DNA from: Spirochaetales bacterium Spiro_07
GTDB lineage: Bacteria > Spirochaetota > Spirochaetia > Treponematales > Treponemataceae
Length of the DNA: 64,000 nucleotides
Direction: 5' to 3'
Assembly (NCBI GenBank): GCA_001603145.1
Contig: LVBI01000017.1
Coordinates: 1 to 64,000, forward strand
A model generated the notes under the pieces. It worked only from the letters and a program-made list of their open reading frames with translations. It searched no databases and was not told the DNA's origin. Numbering within the stretch: position 1 is the stretch's first letter; each line of letters begins with the position of its first letter. Made by a program: the position numbers and the translations under genes. Shown piece by piece: positions 52,722 to 60,362 of the stretch.

Positions 52722-54637
52722 TGCCGGGACCAGGAAGAGGACCGGGCGCACACGGCCGCCCTATGCAGAAGCCTAAGAACACAAAAAAGACAATCTTCCG
52801 GCTTGTACGCTATCTTGCTTCTTACAAGCTGCTTTTCGTGTTCGTTTTTATAAGCATATTGATTTCATCAGGTGCAAGCGTTGCAAGCTCTTATTTTTTG
52901 CAGCCTGTCTTAAATGATTACATAATTCCGATGATTGGGCAAAAATCGCCCGACTTGTCAGGTTTTATCAGGCTTTTGAGCATGATGTTCTGCATCTTTG
53001 TAGCCGGTGCAATTGCGGGCTGGGTCAACAGCCGCATAATGCTGCACATTTCGTCAAAGACGCTGTACAAAATCCGCACCGAGCTTTTTGAGCATCTTGA
53101 AAAGCTGCCGCTCCGATATTTTGACGCGCATACTCACGGCGAGCTTATGAGCCGCTTTACGAACGATATCGACACAATCCGCGATATGCTGAGCCAGGCC
53201 GTGCCGCAGCTTTTTTCTTCGACTCTTACGGTTGTGGCGTGTTTTGTGATGATGTTGCGGCTCAGCCCGGCTTTGACGTTGCTCGTAATTATCACCGTTT
53301 TTGCGATGATTGCTGTAACAGGCATTGTCGGTAAATATTCTGCAAAAGCATTCCGCGAGCAGCAGGCGGCTATTGGCAAGGTCAACGGCTATATCGAAGA
53401 GCTGATTGAAGGGCAGAAAGTCGTCAAGGTTTTTTGCCGCGAAGAAGCTTCAAAAGCTGAATTTGATACGCTCAACGACAAGCTTTGCGCCGCCGGTACA
53501 AAAGCGAACACGCTCGCGAATATTCTTGGCCCGCTTATGAACAACATGGGGCACATAAGCTATGCGCTTACGGCAATCGCCGGTGTAATGCTGATTATAC
53601 GCGGAAAAATGGATTTGGGCCGCATTGCGTCTTTCCTCGAATATTCGCGCAGCTTCAAGAACCCGATTACGCAGATGGCACAGATGTTCAACGGCATTTT
53701 GAACGCGCTTGCCGGTGCAGAGCGTGTTTTTGCTGTAATTGACGAGCAGCCCGAAGTTGATGACGGCTATGTAACGCTTGTCAACGCCAACATTTTGAGC
53801 GACGGCACAATTACAGAATCATTCCTTCCGACCGGCCAATGGGCTTGGAAACACCCGCACCACGACGGAAGCATCACGTATGTTCCGCTTAAAGGCGAGG
53901 TTCAGTTTGAGAACGTGACTTTCGGTTACGAAAAAGAAAAGACTGTTCTGCACGAAATTACTATGACCGCACAGCCCGGGCAGAAGATTGCGCTTGTCGG
54001 CTCAACCGGTTCGGGCAAAACCACGATAACGAACCTCATCAACAGGTTTTATGACGCTTCCACAGATTATGAAGGCGGCTCAAAAATTCGCTTTGACGGC
54101 ATAAACATCAACAAGATTAAGAAAGCTGATTTGCGCCGTTCTCTCGGCATGGTTCTGCAAGACACGCACCTGTTCACAGGTTCTGTCGCAGACAACATAA
54201 GGTTCGGCAAGCTTGATGCTTCGCTGACGGAGATTGAGGCTGCCGCGAAGCTTGCGAATGCTGATTATTTCATCAGGCACTTGCACCAGGGCTACGACAC
54301 CGTGATTACCGGCGACGGCGAAAGCTTGAGTCAGGGGCAGCGGCAGCTGCTTGCAATTGCGCGTGCGGCTGTTGCAAATCCGCCCGTGCTTATTCTTGAT
54401 GAAGCTACGAGCTCGATTGATACGCGCACCGAAGCCCTTATCGCAAAGGGCATGGACAGTCTGATGCAGGGGCGCACAGTCTTTGTAATTGCGCACCGGC
54501 TTTCTACCGTGCGCAACGCCGACAAGATTGTGGTGCTTGAGCACGGCAGAATAATCGAAAGCGGCAGCCACGATGAGCTTATCGCGCAGAAGGGCAGATA
54601 TTATCAGCTTTACACAGGCTCTTTCGCCGCCTCTTAA
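52721..54637 (+). CDS. ABC exporter half, catalytic subunit of a heterodimer
   Basis: 638 residues. A Gly/Pro/Arg-rich N-terminal tail (MPGPGRGPGAHGRPMQKPKN) precedes six membrane helices and an ATPase domain with Walker A GSTGSGKTT, Walker B VLILDEATSSID and switch region IAHRLSTV. Its signature is LSQGQRQ in place of LSGGQ; the site it completes is presumably the partner's. A linker insert between the two domains (about 350-390) is usual for this subunit. Translation is coupled to the upstream gene. Confidence 0.9.
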   Translation: MPGPGRGPGAHGRPMQKPKNTKKTIFRLVRYLASYKLLFVFVFISILISSGASVASSYFLQPVLNDYIIPMIGQKSPDLSGFIRLLSMMFCIFVAGAIAGWVNSRIMLHISSKTLYKIRTELFEHLEKLPLRYFDAHTHGELMSRFTNDIDTIRDMLSQAVPQLFSSTLTVVACFVMMLRLSPALTLLVIITVFAMIAVTGIVGKYSAKAFREQQAAIGKVNGYIEELIEGQKVVKVFCREEASKAEFDTLNDKLCAAGTKANTLANILGPLMNNMGHISYALTAIAGVMLIIRGKMDLGRIASFLEYSRSFKNPITQMAQMFNGILNALAGAERVFAVIDEQPEVDDGYVTLVNANILSDGTITESFLPTGQWAWKHPHHDGSITYVPLKGEVQFENVTFGYEKEKTVLHEITMTAQPGQKIALVGSTGSGKTTITNLINRFYDASTDYEGGSKIRFDGININKIKKADLRRSLGMVLQDTHLFTGSVADNIRFGKLDASLTEIEAAAKLANADYFIRHLHQGYDTVITGDGESLSQGQRQLLAIARAAVANPPVLILDEATSSIDTRTEALIAKGMDSLMQGRTVFVIAHRLSTVRNADKIVVLEHGRIIESGSHDELIAQKGRYYQLYTGSFAAS

Positions 54638-54682
54638 AAAAGAATAATGTCATGGGAATGACCAATAAGTCTGTTGTATAGC

Positions 54683-54821
54683 GTCATTCCGAACGCTTCG
54701 CATCGACCGCACGCTCGCTACGGTCGAATGTTTCGGAATCTCTGTACTATAATACAACGTAGATGAATACAACGTAGATGCTGCGCTGAAAGCCGCCGAG
54801 GGTCAACAAGTTCAGCATGAC
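54683..54821. repeat. Facing pair of palindromic units plus 15-bp tandem duplication
   Basis: Forward GTCAT-TCCGAA ... TTTCGGA-ATCT (54683-54741); reverse AGAT-GCTG ... TTCAGC-ATGAC (54776-54821). AATACAACGTAGATG occurs twice in tandem at 54751-54780 between them. The ATG of the reverse unit is not a real gene start. Confidence 0.78.
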
Positions 54822-54867
54822 AATACTTTTGGAACATCATCATGACAAAGCAAGGATTTTCTGGCAA

Positions 54868-56778
54868 ATGAATTTAGTTTCAATAGATAATGTTTCAAAA
54901 AACGTGAAAGAAGTGCCTTTGTTTACCGGCGTAAGCTTCGGCATAGATTCAGGTGAAAAAATCGGTTTTGTCGGGCCGAACGGTTCGGGTAAGTCTACGT
55001 TTTTGCGCCTGCTTTTGGGCGATATTCCGCCCGACACAGGCACAATTTCAATTAACAAAAGCGCAACCGTAAGCGTGCTTGAGCAGCGCCCTGTATTTGA
55101 TGAAGCCGACACGCTCAAGTCTTTTCTATATAAAGGCAGAGACCCTGTGCTTGCGCTCATCGGCGAATATTCTGAATGCTTGAAGCAAGTTTCGGCAAAA
55201 GACAAAGTGAACGAAAGCTTGCAGAAAAAGCTTGAAACGCTCACGCAGCGCATGGAAGAAAAAAACGCATTTGCGATTGAGCATACTTACGAGTCTTTTT
55301 TGACGGAGCTTGGCGTTTGCAATGTTGAGCGCGGGCTTGACCAGCAGATGAAAACTATGTCGGGCGGAATGGTCAAAAAAGCGGCGCTTGCGCGTCTTTT
55401 TGCGGCCAATTCAAATTTGCTGTTTCTTGATGAACCGACGAACCACCTTGATATTGAAACGATTGAATGGCTTGAAAAGCATCTTTCGGGTTTTCAGGGC
55501 AGCTTTGTGCTTGTTACGCACGACCGCTATTTTCTTGATTCAGTCTGCAACGTGATGCTTGATATTGACCGACGCAAAATCAACAAATACGAGGGCAATT
55601 TCTCGACTTATCTGCAACGCCGCAAAGAACGCGCCGAAGAAGAGGCGCGTCACGACGCAAAGCGCGAATCTATTCTTGCGGTGGAGCTTGAATGGCTCAA
55701 GCGCGGTCCGAAAGCGCGCTCTACGAAAGACAACCACAGAAAGGCTCGCATCGAGGCGATGCTTGCCGAGCGGCACGAACAGCAGGAATCAATGGAAGGT
55801 TTTTCGGTGCAGGGCAGAAGACTTGGCGGCAAGGTGCTCAAACTTGAAGGCATAACGAAAAGCTATGACGGCAAGACTGTGATTGCGCCGTTCTCTTACG
55901 AATTTACGAAAGGCGAGCGCATCGGCATTATCGGCCCGAACGGTTCGGGTAAGTCTACGTTTCTTGACCTTGTAAGCGCGCGCATTCAGCCTGACGGCGG
56001 CACAATCGATTGCAGCGTGAACACCGCTTTCGGCTATTTTGACCAGACTGCAAAATTTGTTGACCGCAGCTTGACCGTGCTTGAGTATATGCGCGGCCGC
56101 CGCCAGCATGTGAACCTCAAAGACGGCACGACTTGTTCGATTGAACAGTTCCTTGAAAAGTTTTTGTTTCCGCGCGAGATGTTCAACCAGCAGCTTTCGT
56201 ACCTTTCTGGCGGCGAGCTTCGGCGGCTTCAGCTTATTCAGATTCTGGCAGATTCACCGAATTTCTTGCTTTTTGACGAGCCGACCAACGACTTTGACAT
56301 TGAGACAATCAGCCTGCTTGAAGATTTTCTGAAAGATTTCGGCGGCTGCATTCTGGCGGTTTCGCACGACAGGGCTTTTCTTGACAACGTGACGGACTTT
56401 TTGTTTGTTTTTGACGGCAAGGGCAACATAAGCTATTTTGCGGGCGGCTACGCAGATTACCGCAATTATATAGAAGAAACTGAAAAATCAAAGGCGCAAA
56501 GCTCTGTGCAGTCGCAGAAAAAGCAGCCGGAAGAAAACGCCGCTCAAAAAGAGAAACCGAAAAAGCTGACATATAAAGAGAAAATCGAATTTGACGGCTT
56601 GCTCGATGAAATTGCCGCTCTTGAAGAAGAAAAGGCGCAGCTTGAAGCTTTGTTTGCAAGTGCAGAATTCGCTAAAGACGGTTCTGCCGCAGAAAAGACG
56701 CAGCGCTACGATGAAGTTTCTGCCTTAATAGACCAGAAAACGAGCCGCTGGGAAGAGCTTGCTGAGCGCGCTGGCTGA
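54868..56778 (+). CDS. uup: ABC-F family ATPase, Uup type
   Basis: 636 residues, two ABC domains and no membrane part. Domain 1: GPNGSGKST, MSGGMVKKAALARL, LLFLDEPTNHLD. Domain 2: GPNGSGKST, LSGGELRRLQL, LLFDEPTNDFD. The linker with LAVELEWLKRGPKARSTKDNHRKARIEAM is characteristic of Uup, and a C-terminal coiled coil (about 530-636) is also Uup-like. ABC-F proteins act on ribosomes, and Uup has been linked to transposon-excision and ribosome phenotypes. The ATG at 54868 is preferred; the ATG at 54817 is in a repeat. The ribosome-binding site is weak. Confidence 0.88.
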   Translation: MNLVSIDNVSKNVKEVPLFTGVSFGIDSGEKIGFVGPNGSGKSTFLRLLLGDIPPDTGTISINKSATVSVLEQRPVFDEADTLKSFLYKGRDPVLALIGEYSECLKQVSAKDKVNESLQKKLETLTQRMEEKNAFAIEHTYESFLTELGVCNVERGLDQQMKTMSGGMVKKAALARLFAANSNLLFLDEPTNHLDIETIEWLEKHLSGFQGSFVLVTHDRYFLDSVCNVMLDIDRRKINKYEGNFSTYLQRRKERAEEEARHDAKRESILAVELEWLKRGPKARSTKDNHRKARIEAMLAERHEQQESMEGFSVQGRRLGGKVLKLEGITKSYDGKTVIAPFSYEFTKGERIGIIGPNGSGKSTFLDLVSARIQPDGGTIDCSVNTAFGYFDQTAKFVDRSLTVLEYMRGRRQHVNLKDGTTCSIEQFLEKFLFPREMFNQQLSYLSGGELRRLQLIQILADSPNFLLFDEPTNDFDIETISLLEDFLKDFGGCILAVSHDRAFLDNVTDFLFVFDGKGNISYFAGGYADYRNYIEETEKSKAQSSVQSQKKQPEENAAQKEKPKKLTYKEKIEFDGLLDEIAALEEEKAQLEALFASAEFAKDGSAAEKTQRYDEVSALIDQKTSRWEELAERAG

Positions 56779-56794
56779 CAAGCTTTAGAGTTGT

Positions 56795-56868
56795 GGCATG
56801 CTGAACTTGATAGTTCTCGCGGCTTTCAGTTCAACATCTACGAGATTTCGAATCAAGTTCGGAATGAC
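56795..56868. repeat. Facing pair of palindromic units, degenerate
   Basis: Forward GGCAT-GCTGAA ... TTCAAC-ATCT (56795-56839) and reverse AGAT-TTCGAA-TCAAG-TTCGGA-ATGAC (56843-56868), only three bases apart. It lies between convergent uup and uvrC. Confidence 0.7.
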
Positions 56869-56880
56869 AGTGCATTGACG

Positions 56881-58809
56881 TTACTTTTCGAGGGCGGCTT
56901 GTGCAAGAGCCGCAATATCGCTGCTTGTGGCAGAATCGCCGTGCTTTGCGGCATTTGCCCGCGCATGAAGCCCGTCTATTACAACAGCAGAAGCCGAAGC
57001 CCGCAAAGCTTTTGCGCCTTCAATTATGTCTTTCGCCTGCTCAATGCTGCATTTTGCGGCAGAATAAACTGCTTCAGGTTCGGCAACCGCAAGCTCATCA
57101 ATGGTTTTGAACTTTTCAAGCAGCGCGGCCGCGCGCGCCTTGCCGACATTCGGCAGAGCTTCAAATTGCAGCGTGGTGTTCGCTTTTGTGCGCAAAGCCT
57201 GATTCTTCGACGTTGCAAATCGGTGCGTTTCATCTCTTACGCGCTGCAAAAGCCGCAGAGCCTCGCTTCGTTTAGGCAGCTTTATCGGCGTGCTGTCATG
57301 CGGCAGATACAAGTCTTCAAAACGCTCTGCAAGACCGACAATCGGAATATCAAGCCCCAAATCATCAAGCACGGCCTGAACCGCATTAACCTGGCCGATA
57401 CCGCCGTCAATCATGATTAAGTCTGGCATTTCAGCCTGTTCGCGCAAAAGCCTTGAATAGCGGCGGCGCGTTGCTTCCTGCATAGAAGCAAAGTCGTCGA
57501 TTATGCCGTCAGTCGTTTTAAGCCTGAAATATCTGTAGTTTTTCTTGTCAGGGTTGCCGTTATAAAAGCTTATCAAGCTTGCCACCGGAAATTTGCCGCC
57601 GATATGCGCAATATCAAAGCCTTCGATGCGCACCGGTAGCGTGGGCAGCTTGAGAAGATGCATAAGCTCTTCCATGGCCGGAATGTCGCCGCGTTCGCGC
57701 ATACGGCGGATTATGTCTTCTTTGGCGTTCTGGCGCGCCATTTCGAGAGCAGCAAGATGACGCTTTTCGCCTGGCGAACCCGCTTCGACCGTGCTTATTT
57801 CAGTGTTTGCGCCCAAAATATCGCTGAAAAACTGGCGCGTAAGCTCAAGGTTTTCGGTACTTGAAACATATATATGCGGCGGAATTTGTGCTGTATCTGT
57901 ATAAAATGCACGCAAAAATTCGCTTGTGGTTTCATCGTCTTCGTTCAAAGACTGAGTGCGGTAGCAGTCCCGCGCGATAAGCTTGCCGCCGCGCATCTTC
58001 AGCACGCAGAATGTAACAAGCGGCCCTTCGCTGTGGCTTGCCACATAATCGCGCGATTCTGGGTCAAAGTCTTCGACAGCATTCTGCTCACGCAAAGTTC
58101 TTATAGCTGCAATGCCGTCGCGGAGCCGTGCCGCTTTTTCAAATTGCAGCTGCTTTGCCGCCTCTTTCATCTTGGCTTCAAGGTTTTTTATCTGTGTTTC
58201 GTCTTCACTCTCAAGTATTGATTCAATTTCTTCGATATATTGAATATAGCTCTCTTTCGAGATTTTGCCGCAGCAAGGCGCGGCGCATTGCCCTATGTGA
58301 TAATAAAGGCATGGGCTCTTGCGTTTCTGAAATTTCTTGCAGTGGCGGATCTTATATTGCCGATAGAGATTTTCGATGAAGACGTCAAGAGCACCGACAT
58401 TTGGGAACGGCCCGAAATATTGAGAGCCATCCTGAACAATGCGGCGGGTCTTGAATACTTTCGGAAAGTCCTCGTTGGTGATGCGCAGAACCGGATATGA
58501 TTTTCCGTCTTTAAGATTGATGTTGTACCGCGGGTTATGCTGCTTTATCAGCGTGTTTTCCAAAAGTAAAGCTTCATATTCGTTAGAGGTAGTGATATAC
58601 TCGATAGAACGGGCTTTTGAAACGAGAATTCTTGTCTTGATATCCTTGCGGCCGGCAAAATAGGAAGAAAGACGGTTTTTGAGGTTCTTTGCCTTGCCAA
58701 CGTAGATTATCGTAGATTCTGCGTTACGCCAGAGATAAACTCCGCTGCTTTTCGGAGCTTTTAATGCGGTTTCATGGAGCTGTTTGCGGTTTAATTCTGC
58801 ATCGGTCAT
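56881..58809 (-). CDS. uvrC: Excinuclease ABC subunit C
   Basis: Makes both incisions in nucleotide excision repair together with UvrB (642 residues). GIY-YIG domain at the N-terminus (SGVYLWRNAESTIIYVGKAKNLKNRLSSYF), four cysteines near 155-180 (CKKFQKRKSPCLYYHIGQCAAPCCGK), UVR motif about 205-240 and the RNase H-like second nuclease domain with GFDIAHIGG and MIDGGIGQVNA. Tandem helix-hairpin-helix segments follow (LPNVGKARAAALLEKF). A short Ala-rich tail extends the usual end. Monocistronic, convergent with uup. Confidence 0.96.
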   Translation of the reverse strand: MTDAELNRKQLHETALKAPKSSGVYLWRNAESTIIYVGKAKNLKNRLSSYFAGRKDIKTRILVSKARSIEYITTSNEYEALLLENTLIKQHNPRYNINLKDGKSYPVLRITNEDFPKVFKTRRIVQDGSQYFGPFPNVGALDVFIENLYRQYKIRHCKKFQKRKSPCLYYHIGQCAAPCCGKISKESYIQYIEEIESILESEDETQIKNLEAKMKEAAKQLQFEKAARLRDGIAAIRTLREQNAVEDFDPESRDYVASHSEGPLVTFCVLKMRGGKLIARDCYRTQSLNEDDETTSEFLRAFYTDTAQIPPHIYVSSTENLELTRQFFSDILGANTEISTVEAGSPGEKRHLAALEMARQNAKEDIIRRMRERGDIPAMEELMHLLKLPTLPVRIEGFDIAHIGGKFPVASLISFYNGNPDKKNYRYFRLKTTDGIIDDFASMQEATRRRYSRLLREQAEMPDLIMIDGGIGQVNAVQAVLDDLGLDIPIVGLAERFEDLYLPHDSTPIKLPKRSEALRLLQRVRDETHRFATSKNQALRTKANTTLQFEALPNVGKARAAALLEKFKTIDELAVAEPEAVYSAAKCSIEQAKDIIEGAKALRASASAVVIDGLHARANAAKHGDSATSSDIAALAQAALEK

Positions 58810-58871
58810 GTTATAAATCTTTTAGGCGGCTTTGCTGACTTCCGGCGTCAGAAAAGCCTTTGGTAGAAAAA

Positions 58872-60362
58872 ATGCTTAAGAAACAAATACCCTTTTTTGT
58901 TGCTGTTTGTCTACTGCTTTGCGGTTTTCAGACCCTTTCAGCGCAGACAAAAACTATTACAATCGGCGGAAAAAACGGTTGGCCGAATCTTTCTGTGATG
59001 GACTCAGTTGAATTCGGTACTGGCCGCTTCGGTTATGAGTCTGTCTTGCTTTCAAACGACGAGCATCGGGTAACGTCTGAAACAGACCTTCTTATTTCTT
59101 TTGAAGACGGAACAGTGAAAGATGCAGCCGGAAACTATTCGGTTGAAATCAATAACATGGACACGAGCAGCAAAACTGTTATGGGCAATTCTGCCGGTCT
59201 TAGCCGCGGCAAAGAAATGGGCTTGCGCCTTCATGGTTCAAAAAGCTCAATTTTCGGCGGCGCAGGTCTTACAGGCTCTTTCATCATCGAATTCTGGCTG
59301 TGCCCTTCAATTGCTGAAAGCGGCGAGCAGTTTTTCAACTGGCGTTCTTCGCGCAATGTCGGATCTGCACCTCTTTATCAAGATATACGCGCCTCGTTCT
59401 TCAACAACCATGTCGAGTGGGTGTTCAACAATATTTTCGGCGCAGGCAACAAGGTTGAGCCTGAAGTTATCATCACAAGCACAGACAGCATCATCCCGAA
59501 AAAATGGGCGCACCATCAGATTTCTTATGACGACGAATCAGGCTTGATTGAATACCGCATAGACGGAAAGATTCAGGCTGTAAGATACGTAACTTCAACA
59601 AAGCGCGAGTCAGGCGAAGTCTACAACGCACGGCTCGGCGTTCCGGCTGATATTGAATTCTGCACAAGATACAGCGGTCTCATCGATGAAATTTGCATCT
59701 CAAGAACGTCGAAAAGCTCAACATTGCATGACTTTTACGATAGAAAGGGCGGTCGCTTTGAAACGCAGCCGCTCGCTTCAAGCGGTTTCAACTCAGCACT
59801 TACCGGTCTTCAGGCGATTTATTCAACGCCAAGAGAAACAGACGTTGCTTTCTATGTTCGCGGCGGCGACAACTTCTATGAATGGACTGACGAATACCCT
59901 GAGTGGGTTCCTGTTGTGCCCGGCACACAGATTCGCGGCGTAAGCGGCAGATATTTTCAGCTTGCCGCCGAGCTTTATCCTGACGGCAACGGCGACGAAA
60001 CACCGTCTGTTTCAGAGGTTGTTCTTACTTATAACGAAACTACGCCGCCGCTTCCGCCTGCAACAATCAGAGCCGTTGCGGGCAATGGCATTGTGGACCT
60101 GTCTTGGACATCTTCTGTAGATTTTTCCGTAGGCGGCTACATCATCTATTACGGCGAACACCCGGGCGAATATCTTGGAAGCGTTGCCGTTGAAGGTGCT
60201 TCGCCTATTGATGTCGGTGATATACTCTCATACAGGCTTACCGGCTTGAAAAACGGAAATATATATTATTTTGCGGTTGCTGCTTATTCTTCATTGGATA
60301 AGCGAATCGTAGGCGTTCTTTCTAAAGAAGTCTACGCACGTCCGCTGAGGAAAGTACAATGA
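58872..60362 (+). CDS. Exported LamG-like and fibronectin type III protein
   Basis: 496 residues with a signal peptide (MLKKQIPFFVAVCLLLCGFQTLSA). A concanavalin A/LamG-like jelly roll spans about 70-290 (LTGSFIIEFWLCPS ... WAHHQISYDDESGLIEYRIDGK ... YSGLIDEICISR). A fibronectin type III domain lies at about 400-490 (PPLPPATIRAVAGNGIVDLSWTSS ... YYFAVAAYSS). ATG at 58872 chosen; the TTG at 58860 precedes a few extra residues. The last four bases overlap the TPR gene, so the two products are made together, perhaps as an envelope complex. The ligand is unknown; sugar or protein binding is typical of both domains. Confidence 0.85.
   Translation: MLKKQIPFFVAVCLLLCGFQTLSAQTKTITIGGKNGWPNLSVMDSVEFGTGRFGYESVLLSNDEHRVTSETDLLISFEDGTVKDAAGNYSVEINNMDTSSKTVMGNSAGLSRGKEMGLRLHGSKSSIFGGAGLTGSFIIEFWLCPSIAESGEQFFNWRSSRNVGSAPLYQDIRASFFNNHVEWVFNNIFGAGNKVEPEVIITSTDSIIPKKWAHHQISYDDESGLIEYRIDGKIQAVRYVTSTKRESGEVYNARLGVPADIEFCTRYSGLIDEICISRTSKSSTLHDFYDRKGGRFETQPLASSGFNSALTGLQAIYSTPRETDVAFYVRGGDNFYEWTDEYPEWVPVVPGTQIRGVSGRYFQLAAELYPDGNGDETPSVSEVVLTYNETTPPLPPATIRAVAGNGIVDLSWTSSVDFSVGGYIIYYGEHPGEYLGSVAVEGASPIDVGDILSYRLTGLKNGNIYYFAVAAYSSLDKRIVGVLSKEVYARPLRKVQ

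Noticed and set aside
54817-54867. N-terminal extension of Uup
   Set aside because: The ATG lies in a repeat, and the conserved domain begins at 54868.
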